A DNA stretch of 64,000 bases. It comes from Symbiotaphrina buchneri. Lineage: Eukaryota > Ascomycota > Symbiotaphrinales > Symbiotaphrinaceae. A program made the translations under genes and the position numbers. The stretch covers positions 124,001 through 188,000 of the forward strand of contig BCIG01000024.1 in the NCBI GenBank assembly GCA_001599915.1, given 5' to 3'. A model generated the notes under the pieces. That model saw only the letters and a program-made list of their open reading frames with translations. It was not told where the DNA came from and searched no databases. Below, piece by piece: positions 35,264 to 46,187 of this stretch; position 1 is the stretch's first letter, and each line of letters begins with the position of its first letter.

Positions 35264-36420
35264 ATGACTTCCAAGGCAAAGACAGCCGTCAACATCGTCT
35301 TCGGGGCAATGACCCTGGGCAAAGAAGGTCAGAATCCCTCCGTTTGGAATCAGATCCACCACTTACGACCCCTTCAGGCGCCGAGCAAGCCCGTGTGCAC
35401 TCTCTAGAAGAATGCAGCAAGCTCCTCGACATCTTCCAAGCCCACGGCCACAACGAGATCGACACGGCGCGCTTCTACGGCGGCGGCTCCTCGGAAGAGT
35501 ACCTCGGCCAGCTGCATTGGCAAGAGCGCGGCATCGTCATGGACACCAAGTACTACCCGACAGCGGGGCGCAACATGAGCGACGAGCAGTGGACGCACCG
35601 GCCAGAGCACCTGCGCGAGAACCTGAAGCGCAGCCTGAAGGCGCTGCAGACGGACAAGGTCCACATGTGGTACCTGCACGGGCCGGACCGCACCACGCCG
35701 TTCGAGGAGACGTTGCGCGAGGTCAATAACCTGCACAAGGAAGGTTACTTTGACAGGTTCGGCATCTCCAACTATATGGCCTGGGAGGTGGCGCAGATCT
35801 GTGAGATCTGTGAGAGGAATGGCTGGATCAAGCCGACCGTCTATCAGGGCATCTACAACGCCATCCACCGCGCTGTGGAGCCTGAGCTGTTTCCGTGCCT
35901 CAGGCACTATGGCTTGGCGTTCTATAACTACAATCCTCTGGCTGGCGGGTACCTCACAGACCGATACCATCGAAGTGATCAACAGGTCGAGCAGGGCTCT
36001 AGGTTTGATCCGAACAGATGGCAAGGCAAGAGCTACAGGAACAGGTACTGGAACGAGCCATACTTTCAAGCTCTAGGTATGTCTTCCATCACGTCTCATA
36101 CACTCACGTTCTGATTGGAGGCAGATATTATCCGTCCGGTAGCGAAGAAACACGGCCTCACCGAGGCGGAGTGCGCCTTGAGGTGGATGACGAATCATTC
36201 TGTGCTCAAACGAGAGGTAGGCCGGCTTTCTCTGACACGTTGAATGGACGGCTAATCTAAAAAGCATGGCGACGCTGTTATCATTGGAGCATCAAGCACA
36301 AAGCATCTGGAGCAGAACCTGGTTGACCTGGAAAAAGGCCCATTGCCGGACGAGGTGGTCCAAGCGTTGGACAAAGCTTGGGAGACCGTCCGGGGAATCT
36401 CGTGGAAGTATTGGCATTGA
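35264..36420 (+). CDS. Aldo-keto reductase, AKR7 (aflatoxin aldehyde reductase) type
   Basis: NADPH-dependent reduction of aldehydes or ketones. Exons 35264-35327, 35378-36076, 36125-36216 and 36265-36420 give 336 aa. Fold signatures: FGAMTLGKEG at the N-terminus, HNEIDTARFYGGGSSEEYLG (catalytic Asp and Tyr), MDTKYYP (Lys), MWYLHGPDR (His), FGISNYMAWEV, YNAIHRAVEPELFP, YNPLAGGYLTDRY and AVIIGASSTKHLEQNL for the cofactor phosphate. The domain order and DTARFYGGGSSE are those of AKR7 proteins. The third intron's acceptor is a plain AAAAG. The gene is divergent from the aldehyde dehydrogenase. Confidence 0.93.
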
Positions 36421-36699
36421 AGTACTTTGAGCAGTTGCATCACTCGAGAATGATCTAACGGCAGAAGCCTGAAGGTCGCTATATGCCAAGCAGCTATATT
36501 AGCTAGATAGGGAAGTATCGCAAGTTATACAAGCATTTCAAGCCTTGAGTCATTTTTACTAGCAGTATTTGACACACGACCATCACGGCTCTTAGTCATG
36601 TGAGCTCGAAAAAGCATCAAATAGAGATGCTTCGACCCATAGAAGCCGATGGAAGCCGATGCAAGTTGTCTGCCCTGGAAATCAGATATGCGCCGCCGA

Positions 36700-38256
36700 T
36701 TAATCTTCGTACTCGTCCGGATCAGTGAGCTCTTCGTCCTCGTCGTCTTCAAGCGATATGTCCTCTTCCTCGCTTTCTCCATCAGCATCCTTCTTGACCC
36801 TACGCTTATTCTTTGCCAAGGTCCCAGCAGCCGAAGCATTGACATGGAATCGTGTCTTGATGACCACATCAAGCGGACACGAGAACTCCGTATCCTCACC
36901 CTCTTTATCCAACACCACATCCCTGCCAGGCGCTTTGCACTTGGGGCATGTCTTCCCGTGCTTGATGAAGTACTGATGAAGCGGGTACTTTAGCTCGTCC
37001 GGGATGCGCACTTCACAATGGCTATACGTGGAATCGCGGGTCGGTTTCTTGCCCTCCCACGACACCCAGCCGAGCCACGAGCAGAGGCGGAAGACATGTG
37101 TGTCCACCGCAAAGCTGGGGCGTTGCATGCAAAAGAGGATGACGCACGAGGCAGTCTTGACTCCAATACCGGGATATTTTGTCAGAGCTTTCATCGCTTC
37201 TTCGGCGGACAGAGAGTGGAGATGGTCCAGGGAGAGAACATTCTGCTCTGCACGAGCAACTTCGATTGCCTTTTCACCTGCCGTCTCATTCTCCGCTCCT
37301 TCTGGTCCTAAACCTTCTCCCTTCTGTTCCTTCAGCAAAGCCTCCCTGCGGCTCATGTTTTCTTCGTAGACCATGTCTAGGATAAGCTTGATGTCTTTGC
37401 TCTTGACATTGGCGAGCCCACCGCATTTGATTGCTTCGAATACCTCTTTCACCGGTGCGCGGCGTACCTTGTCCCAGTTGACACATCCTTTGCCGACCCC
37501 TTCCTGTAGCAAGCCGAAGGTATCTACAAGCCCTTTGAAAGCCGCAGAGGAGTTCTTGCCAGTCGTAGCAGCGCTCAGTCGGGTGCGAATAAGGGCATCT
37601 AGTATTGATGGCACCTCGCCACATCCAGCCACCGTTGTGGAGGGCATTGGAACAGTGTCGGGTGCCTTGATAGCACCGTGTAGAGGTGTCAGGAGATCAA
37701 CGACCGTTTGGCATTCATCAGGCGTCGGGTGAGGCCAGTCAGGATAAGGAGTCTCGCCGGGCGTGATTCCATAACGATTCGCCTTTGCTTTTCTGCCCTT
37801 CTTTTTGGGAGACTCAGACTCCACTGGTTCCAGGTTTGCCGCCTGATCTATCAATTTTTGAACGGCTCCAGATTCAGCAACCGCTTGTAACGTCTGCGAA
37901 GCCTTGCCTTGTTTTTTCTGGCCGCCTGTTTGCTCAGTCCCGGCCTTTGCCTTGCGCACTTTCCCCATGTTGTGAGGCAGCTCCTCCCAGTCGCCGTCGC
38001 CATTGTCCATCTCTTGCTTGATCGCCGGGGCTCTTTTCCGCTTCCGACCGCTGTTAGGCGTGATAGGAGCAATGGCGGGCTCGGTTTCTTGTTTCACAGA
38101 TCTGGTCTTTTGCGAACTCTTCCGTGGTGGCGTTTCATCATCTTTAGGCGGCGTTATTGGTGGACTAGACAATTGCTCAGGATGTCCAGCAGCCTTGACG
38201 GGGGAGGCCAGGAATTCAGCTTCACGTTTAGCAGCTGCACGCGTGACACGAGCCAT
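36700..38256 (-). CDS. HhH-GPD superfamily DNA glycosylase
   Basis: Base-excision-repair glycosylase/lyase, nuclear. Single exon, 518 aa from ATG 38256 (MARVTRAAAKREAEF). The first 160 residues are basic and disordered (RKRKRAP, KKKGRKAKANRYG), probably carrying a nuclear localisation signal. The helix-hairpin-helix is LTKYPGIGVKTASCVILF with catalytic Lys at about 367, and the conserved Asp lies in FAVDTHVFRL at about 385, the same spacing of 18 residues as in endonuclease III. The four-Cys iron-sulphur loop of endonuclease III is not present; only CPKC and one later Cys are seen. The C-terminal tail is very acidic (ESEEEDISLEDDEDEE). A bifunctional lyase is likely from the Lys, but the lesion specificity is unknown. 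Confidence 0.88.
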   Translation of the reverse strand: MARVTRAAAKREAEFLASPVKAAGHPEQLSSPPITPPKDDETPPRKSSQKTRSVKQETEPAIAPITPNSGRKRKRAPAIKQEMDNGDGDWEELPHNMGKVRKAKAGTEQTGGQKKQGKASQTLQAVAESGAVQKLIDQAANLEPVESESPKKKGRKAKANRYGITPGETPYPDWPHPTPDECQTVVDLLTPLHGAIKAPDTVPMPSTTVAGCGEVPSILDALIRTRLSAATTGKNSSAAFKGLVDTFGLLQEGVGKGCVNWDKVRRAPVKEVFEAIKCGGLANVKSKDIKLILDMVYEENMSRREALLKEQKGEGLGPEGAENETAGEKAIEVARAEQNVLSLDHLHSLSAEEAMKALTKYPGIGVKTASCVILFCMQRPSFAVDTHVFRLCSWLGWVSWEGKKPTRDSTYSHCEVRIPDELKYPLHQYFIKHGKTCPKCKAPGRDVVLDKEGEDTEFSCPLDVVIKTRFHVNASAAGTLAKNKRRVKKDADGESEEEDISLEDDEDEELTDPDEYED

Positions 38257-38947
38257 GCTTGTGGCTGTGGAGATTCTCAGTTGCCCAGATATATGATAAT
38301 GGCGTGTGGCAGCTGCACAGGCGAGGAGATAGATCTTCGCAGATGCGCGAGAGCTTTTCCCGTGAAGGCGCAGAATGTCGAATGAATTGCGGTGGGGGAG
38401 ATGCGCTGTGATGATATCTGCAGAAATGATGTGGATCTTGCAGAGTCGACAACGTCGCAAAAAGGTTGGACTGGGCGTGTGAAAGAAAACGTGCTGGTGA
38501 AGTCAGATGAGTGGAGGTGAAGTTGAGTATCACCAAGTGAACTCGAGCTGTTAGCTGTCACCGCGGTTCTCATGACACGCAGACTGGATGTACTTTCATG
38601 TCAGGGGTCCATTAGCGTCAACCTTAATCACTGCCACAAAGCTTAGCCGTGCCTATCTACTCCGTACGATGCTTAAAGTGCTTTGAGGAGCCTCTTACAT
38701 GGACTCTGGAGCACCAAGATGTTGACCAGCCGTAACATGTTGCTGTCTGTTTAAGGGAGTCCTTGAGCGATGTATCTGCACAACATGATTTACATGAAGG
38801 CTATCTGAATACAATCAAACGTGGCTCCATCGGAGTTTCTGGCCGCAAGGCGCTCGTTCTAAAGCGAGGGTAAATATCCTACCCGATCATCTAAATGCCC
38901 AACGTAAAGTCGTCCACATAAACGCCGTCCCATGTGAAACCCGTTGA
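38257..38947. other. Intergenic region
   Basis: About 690 bp between the glycosylase start and the ADE4 stop. It includes the glycosylase promoter and the ADE4 3' UTR. No gene seen. Confidence 0.45.
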
Positions 38948-40808
38948 TCATGCCCCGTCCCTCTCCACCGGAAAATCCCCAATATTGTGCAAGCTGATGT
39001 CCATCCGATCCGTTACCTGGGATTCGCCATGCCCATTGATTCCATTGTTGAGCTTGCGATTTACCTGCCCGCCGATGCCCTCATCATCATCGCCTGCCGG
39101 GATAACCCTTCCCTGAGCGTCCACTTCCACTCCTTCGGCAGCGATCCTCACTTCGCGCTCTCCTGCGACACCGCGCATCACCGCCTCTCGAGCGCTATCC
39201 ATAGCCTTCAGCTTTCGTCCTTCACCTCTGACCTTCTCGAGGTGCTCAAAATAGCCGTCATCTACTGGTGTAACGTAGGTACCGCAGAAGACACCGATTT
39301 CGAATTCTTGATTTTCTCGCGGCGAAAGCTCCGCACATGCCGCTTTGAGGTCTGCCAGCGACTGGTAGATGACCTCATCGGCACCGACGTGGTCCGCAAT
39401 GGATCGTGCGTCGCGGTTGTGGGCGACCAGCTCCAGGGGAGAAGCCAAGTCGATACCATAGATATGCGCATGCCTAAAGGGAATTAGCTATAGATGTTCC
39501 GCGAGCATCTTCGGAGTAAACATACGTTATAGGAGGTGCGCAGCTGGCAAAGTACACCTTCTTGGCACCAGCCTCCCTTGCCATGTTGACAATCTCTCTG
39601 CTCGTCGTCCCCCTCACAATGCTGTCGTCAACTAAGAGCACGTTGCGGCCCTCAAACTCGCTCGGCATCGCGTTAAGCTTCCTCCTCACACTCTTTTGTC
39701 GGGCCTTTTGTCCAGGCATGATGAATGTTCGGAAGACGTATCTGTTCTTCACAAAGCCCTGGCAATATGGAATTTTCAGAGACTCTGCAACGCTCGATGC
39801 TGATGTGTTGGATGTTTCGGGAATCGGAATGACGGCATCGATCTCCTTGACTGTTTTCTCGCCCAGTGTCTTCAGGATAGTCTCGGCGAGTTTGTAGCCC
39901 ATCTTCTGCCTACTTCGGTAGACACTAATTCCGTCCAAGATACTATCCGGCCGAGCGAAATAGACATATTCGAAGATGTCCGGGGTATAGGATATTTGGG
40001 GGTGCACTTGCCGAACAATAGGCTCCCCACCGCCTTTTCGAATAAAAACTGCTTGTCCAGGCATGATATCCCGAATCTTGCCGAATCGAAGCTGTTGCAG
40101 TGCAACGGACTCTGATGCCATCATATAGTCCATTCCTTGGCCATTCTCTGCCACACGTTCTCCCAGGACCAATGGTCGGATTCCATATGCATCACGGAAG
40201 CCCATCACGCCGAACCCTACGCAGTTGTTAGGGAGAAGCACACACCGAAGAAAATCAGAGACCGTACCGGCTATCATTGCTGTACAAGCCCACCCGCCAA
40301 CACAGCGCTTGTACATGCCTCCCAGGGCGGTGAAAAGATCTTCCTCGTTCACACGCGCCTTCTTTGTCTCGTTGAGTTCGTTGGCAAAGATATTGAGCAT
40401 CAGCTCACTGTCGCTCTCAGTATTGATATGACGATGCGCTTCATAGTCAAGATAACGAGTGAGTTCCGGTGCGTTGATAAGATTGCCATTGTGGGCAATG
40501 CAGATTCCGTAGGGGCTGTTGACATAGAACGGCTGCGCTTCAGCGTTCGCACTGCTTCCAGCCGTAGGATATCTGAGATGGCCCAAGCCCATAAATCCGG
40601 GCAAGGCAGCCACCCTGGCGCCATCATGGAAGACCTTTGCGGCCATTCCATTGCCCTTGCACTGATATATCCGTCCTCCAGCACCGCAGGTAGCAATGCC
40701 ACACGCATCTTGACCACGATGCTGCAGCAGATAAAGGGCCTCGTGCAAATCTACCGCCGCAGATGTCGACGAAGGATCCGCATGTATAATAGCGAGAATT
40801 CCACACAT
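38948..40808 (-). CDS. ade4: Amidophosphoribosyltransferase, first step of purine synthesis
   Basis: Converts PRPP and glutamine to phosphoribosylamine in the cytosol. Exons 40808-40268, 40216-39526 and 39473-38948 give 585 aa. MCGI places the N-terminal nucleophile Cys directly after Met, without propeptide, as in yeast Ade4. Further signatures are [31 protein letters not shown] and NTESDSE of the glutaminase domain, then [13 protein letters not shown], the PRPP loop [13 protein letters not shown] and [13 protein letters not shown] across intron 2. The C-terminal extension ([20 protein letters not shown]...) is usual for fungi. Intron 1 (51 bp) is in frame and stop-free. Confidence 0.97.
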
Positions 40809-42970
40809 TGTGAAGGTTGGGCCTTGTTTGAAGGTGTACTACATTTCAAAATATGTTAGCTGGGATATCCTTTGAAATTTTTGTGTCCGGCTTGGTGGCT
40901 AGCTCTTTCATTGTAAAGCTGCAATCAGAATATGTGTTTCTCCGCAGACATTGTCTCAGCAGTCTAACATCTATAAAAAAAACATTGATTCATCTTGAAG
41001 GCAGGCGCATCGATCCATATTGTATGCACGATGGAGGCACTCACAGAACTGGTAAGATAGTTCTAGTTGGTTGAGGGATAACTCTGGCGAAATCAGATAC
41101 AGGCACAGCGGAAACTCAGTTCGTAGAGATAGTATATTCTGTCTCGTCTTGAAGCCCGAGGTGCGGGAGACACGCAGAGAACCAGAAAACAGTCCACAAG
41201 GGCGGGAAGTTAATCCAGGGAGGGACGGAAGGATTAGAGCAGTTCAGGCGCATCAAATGGAGACGGGCGGCAGGCTAGAGAGCATGTCGTAGAGCCCGAC
41301 TGACGAAGATGTTGAGATCCTTTGGCGGGAGGATGCCTGCCTCGGAGGTGTGAACTCTGTTATCCATCTTTTTTCTATATTCTCCAAGCGCGCCGACGTT
41401 CCCCACTATCGTCCCTTTCAAAACTCGGCGGGTTGTCGGCCCTCTGCTAAACACTAAAATTTGCGCCCCTAACACCGGTGACGCGAAGATGCGCTTGCCC
41501 ATTCCTGGACATAGGGAGACCGCCAATGGAACAGAGATGATTGGCCAAGACCTCTTCTCACCGCCCTGAAACCAATGGACTTAAACGGGCAGATCGGGAA
41601 ATGCCGAGGATAGCACCAGAGGATTGTAGCAGTAAATAAGTCCGTGATCTCAATGATAATGACACCTGCGTCGTCCCTTGGACAGCATCTCAACCGTCCA
41701 GTAACCCGTGATGTTAAACTTCCTGGTATTAAATGAACACAAGATAGTGGGCGCTGCTATCCAGACCCAGCAAAACATTATCATGTTAATGATGCAGATG
41801 GACATCAGTATCAAGACCGGGACCGTCATGTTCCGGGCGGTGGGGCGTTCACCTCTTCGATCCTTCCTCCCCGCAATGACTTGTGTCAAAAAAGCCCAGT
41901 GCCACTCTCACCGGGCCCTGGTCTGTTCTCTTTTGTCATGAAATCCTCGTATTAGATTCCCTTGCTTCTGTTATGGCATGTGTGATATATGCCATACATA
42001 CCCTCAAATTCGCTTTTGTATCTCCCTTTCTCGCACTGATGTAACAACGGCTTTACATTGGGATCTTCAAAGCCCGTGAGCCACTATTGCAGAACTAGTG
42101 GTGTTTAGACCCTTTGTTACCTGTCGATTCTTCTGTTTACTATCTTGGGAACCAGAAAAGGGCAGAGAAGCACGCTCACAATGGAAACAATGCCAGACGA
42201 TTCGCCATGTCAGTGCCAACTCTTTTTGCATAGATGTTTGGCGTTATGCAGACACCTCTGGATGTCCATCACAGCAAGTGGACGATCATGCCCTCAGCTG
42301 TGCTGGTCTCTCGCAATTCGAGAGATGACGAGACACAGGTTATTGTCTTCTTGAACTGTGTCCAGCGTTTGAAGTTCAAGCCTGCTTGCTTCCTAATCTG
42401 CAGGGAAGCAAAACGTTTTGGCCTTTCTTTGCCGCCTAGGCAAGAGGCTCTAGTCCTCTGACTGTCGGACAGTGTGTCCAGAAGTTGTCTACGCATGGGG
42501 ACGTTCGAATTATGTCGAGCTCGCTGTTGCGGTTCTGCCCCGTATTAGAAACCCGCGACCGTATCCTTTGTCCATGACCGTATCCCTTATGAGCGACTAA
42601 GCGGCCTGTTGCTCCAGCCAAGTTTCTTCTCTGTTCCTAATATCTCTCACCTACACCTCGCATCTACACCCTGCCTTACTTCAGTTCCCCGTTCTATCAA
42701 CGCTTCTTCTTCTTCTTCTTCTTCTTCTGTGCCTCTTCAGCATCTGAGCAAGGATCCATCTTGCTACCTCTGCTTGACTTGCCATTACCTGACTTGCTCT
42801 CACTTGGCTTGCTTCACTTGTCCCCATCAACTGCTCTGGAGCAAGCACTCGCTTCGTCTTACTCACTCCCGTCAGCCAACACTCGTGAGGAGATACGAAG
42901 ACTTCATTTTGACTTTCAATTACACACATCAGAGGCATAAGGTGTCATTTCAAATCAGTTTTATCTGATC
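40809..42970. other. Long intergenic region upstream of the RID gene
   Basis: About 2.2 kb without any protein-like frame on either strand. Starts with the ADE4 promoter. The last 350 bp are pyrimidine-rich with a CTT microsatellite at 42703-42728 and look like the 5' UTR or promoter of the methyltransferase gene. No RNA gene was found. Confidence 0.45.
42703..42728 (+). repeat. (CTT)n microsatellite
   Basis: About eight and a half CTT units within a pyrimidine-rich stretch roughly 250 bp before the RID start codon. Pyrimidine tracts in this place are common in fungal promoters. Confidence 0.9.
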
Positions 42971-45599
42971 ATGCCTTTAAGCAATCCACGTCGACCATCT
43001 ACAGCGATGGGCTCACAGTCTGTATACATCGACCTGACTAACGGCGAGAGCGAGCCGGGTTTCCTCCAGCTAGACCAGGTCTCTAGCACCCCACTACCTG
43101 CCACGGAGATACATAGATCACCTGCCCGGGATCCATCTGAGCATTATTTCCAACCGGCTTCAAGACATGCCTTGACCAGCTTTCAACCACCAGCCATGGA
43201 CATACATGGATCACCTGCCCGAGATCCCTCAACATATGACCGGGATCTCCAGATGGCTTCAAGACATGTTTTGACCAGCTTTCAAAGCTCGCCTACTGTC
43301 TCCTCCAGTAAGTGCACTCACTCTGTTTGCAAAAGAAGACATTTGTTAAACCAGTCTCAGATACTGCAAATATTGGGGCGGTCATTGCCAGGAGCGTGGA
43401 ATCGGACAGCGACATGAGCGGTATACCAATCTTCGACTTAGAAGATCCATGTGTTGACCATACTGTCTCATTCGTTGACTTGACAGCTAAGCTGGACGAA
43501 GAGGTGGAAGAGATCTATGAAAGAGATGGCTCTATCGAAATTATCGACGAGAACTGGAACTTCTTCCCCACCAACGCCGCAAGTCGATTCCTGAGCTCAT
43601 CCTACAAGAAGCTGCGTAGTTGCCATGTTCAAGGGACGTTTCCTTGTGAATTACGGCCGTCGGACTTCGTACAAATCGAAGATTCCATCTTTCTCCACAT
43701 TCACACTATCTACCAAGATGGGGATGGAAAAATCGACCTCCTTGGTCACAAATATCAGCTTACCAAGAAGATGACACAAATGTTTCCCAATGTCAACCAT
43801 GAGGTGTGTCTGATGCTTAATGAAAATCGAGAGGATCGAACAAGCGTGGCTGAACAGAGTCTCGAGGCTGTTCCGTTACAGCAGGTGAGGTGTAAACGGA
43901 CTATCAATCTGACCAATAACTTTTTCCACAGGCCTGCGGACTCGCAAGATGAGAACAACAAGTACGTGTTGACATGCAAATGGAAGTCCACCACCTATTT
44001 CAAGAATGCCCGGGAAATGAATCGAGGCAATTGGACCGAAAAATCCGTCGAAGTTCTGCGTGCCGCCGATGCCGATAATGGGCACAGAGTCCAGGATGAT
44101 ATCCTAAGAGAGGCCTGGCGAGGTCCGACGATAAAGGGCGGAAGTCATCGTCGTGAGGTGCATCAAGTTGATCTGTCGAGGTCTCCCTCTGTCCCGGTGT
44201 TTGCAAGGCCTACAGGAGCATCCAATGAAGAAGCCAGTGGTAGTGTCCTTCTGGATCACCCACCTGTCAGGGGAAGACCGCCTGTTGGGCAATTTGTCGA
44301 TCTTACTCTTGAAGATCATACTCCCGTTCCTGTCACAGACCAGAGGAATTCTACAGCGACGACTGTCAGGGGAAGAACGAATGTTGGACATTTCGTCGAT
44401 CTTACTCTTGAAGGCGATCAGATGAACGGCGTGGCGGATGTCAATCAAACAAATGGCTTGTCGCCAGGTCCGCGTCCAAAGCGAAAGGCATCTGTAGAGC
44501 TGATGTCTGAAAGACGTGTAGACAACAGAGATGAAACTTTGGCGAGCGAACATTCATCTACGCAGTCATCAGCGACCCTTTCTCCTCGCAGCCTGCCTTC
44601 GTCACCGAAGGTTGTCACAGATTGCAAATACTCCTTCGGTGATGCCTTTTGTGGAGCTGGTGGTACGAGCAGCGGTGCTCGACTGGCGGGCCTCCACTTA
44701 ACGTGGGGTGTTGATCTTGACGAGCATGCTTGCAGGACGTACCGCCACAATTTTCGAGGGGTCGACCTCTATCAGAAGTCTGTGGTAGACTTTGCTAGTG
44801 ATACTACAAACGAAGATGCGAAAGCGGATATTGTTCATCTCTCGCCTCCATGTCAGCCCTTCTCCTGGGCTCATACTACAATAGGGAAAAACGACGAAGC
44901 GAATAGACTGGCATTGTTTGGTGTTGGCCTAGTCTTGGAGAAATCGAGACCGAGGATCGCTACGTTAGAGCAAACATCAGGATTACTGATATTGAGGGAC
45001 CACGAATGGTACCTAAAGCTCGTGCTCTCGATGTTTATTGAGCGAGGATTCAGTCTACGATGGAAGAACGTTAATTGTGCCGACTATGGCGTCTTCCAGT
45101 CTAGGCGGAGGCTTGTGATCATTGCTTCTTGGTATACTCCCGTCTTTCATTTCTCTTATCCCATGTTGTTAACTGTCTCAATAGCCTTGGGGAACGTCTG
45201 CCGGAGTTTCCAAAGCCCACGCACGGGGACTCCAGTCCCTCACTCCCCAAGCACAGGACCGTCAAAGATGCCATCGGGCCCTATGGCCGGCCCAAATTCA
45301 ATTCTCATTCATTGAATCATAACGAGAACCACGTCAGGACTCAAAGAGGGCCAGAGGATCTCGCCGCTTTTGATTTGCCTCTCAAAGGGTGCATCACTAC
45401 TAGTGGTGGCAGCGCGCGCCATCCCTTAGGCCGGAGCTTCACCCACCGAGAGCTGGCCGCACTTCAGACCTTCCCGGATTCCCACGAGTTCTTACCCAAC
45501 GGGGTAAGAAAGCAGATTGGGAATGCCGTGCCGCCTGTCTTTGCGAAGGCCTTGTTCCGCTCTATTATCAAGCATCTGAAGAAGGAAGACGACTTCTGA
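42971..45599 (+). CDS. rid: RID/Masc1-type DNA cytosine-5 methyltransferase
   Basis: Fungal C5 cytosine methyltransferase of the group linked to repeat-induced point mutation or methylation induced premeiotically. Exons 42971-43307, 43355-45131 and 45185-45599 give 842 aa. A BAH-like region (VRCKRTINLTNNFF, YVLTCKWKSTTY) lies at about residues 250-345. The catalytic domain begins near 535: motif I DAFCGAGGTSSG, motif IV SPPCQPFSWAHT (catalytic Cys, about 611), and motif VI as EQTSGL instead of the usual ENV, which is diagnostic for RID/Masc1. Then come YGVFQSRRRLVIIAS (VIII), LQTFPDSHEF (IX) and QIGNAVPP (X). The long N-terminal part carries duplicated blocks and four I/V-D-L-T motifs resembling SUMO-interaction sites. 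It implies the organism has, or had, RIP-type genome defence. Confidence 0.95.
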
Positions 45600-46187
45600 G
45601 CTGGAGGAGAATGCAGACTGAATTAGGCAGTAGTGCCTTTTCGTCAAAGGTGCTGTTTAGCTGGAATTGGTGGTAAGGATCTCGAGACATCTGAGGATCG
45701 AGAAACGCCCAGTGATGGATATTGAAGAGGACGCAGATCACGCTAGGGACTTGTCGTTGGGATTTTATCGGGGTTCTTGATCTTAATGTGTAAATAGATG
45801 GCAGCAGGCCTTTTCTCCCCCGGCTTTAAGTCATTGACATTGGCGAATTATCTGTGCCTTGATCTGACAGTCGTGAATGCGCGCCTGAAGGACCTGACAA
45901 ATTGCGTAGATCTTCGGCGCCCTAGAGTGTGAACAGTGACAGTCAGGTTAGCCCGATCTCCTTCTTGATAGACGTAATGGATGGGATCGATCTTCATGGG
46001 CTCGAAGTATCGTTGGACTGTGGCAGGCACGGCAGCTTGGTGATCGGGGCACATCCAGTATGGATTACAATCCCCGTTCTTCTAATGACCAGCTAGCTGA
46101 TCGTACATTTTGGACAGAAGTAGCATGTTGAACGGGAGCGCGTGAGATGGATATCCTATCCGGAAAACAACATGACTAAACGCAGCG
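45600..46187. other. Intergenic region with a possible orphan exon (minus strand)
   Basis: About 590 bp between the RID and CHS5 stop codons. On the minus strand around 46075-45830, the reading NPYWMCPDHQAAVPATVQRY, then after an intron-like segment KIYAICQVLQARIHDCQIKA, looks more protein-like than chance and is Cys-containing. I found no start codon or clean donor, so no gene is called. Confidence 0.3.

Noticed and set aside
35404-36069. 221-codon antisense frame over the aldo-keto reductase
   Set aside because: Shadow of a GC-rich exon; the sense frame has all aldo-keto reductase catalytic motifs.
43885-43931. Intron-like segment inside the RID gene (GTGAGG donor, CTGAC branch, CACAG acceptor, 47 bp)
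   Set aside because: Removing it brings a stop after seven codons, and its translation (VRCKRTINLTN) matches the BAH-like region expected at this place, so it is coding.
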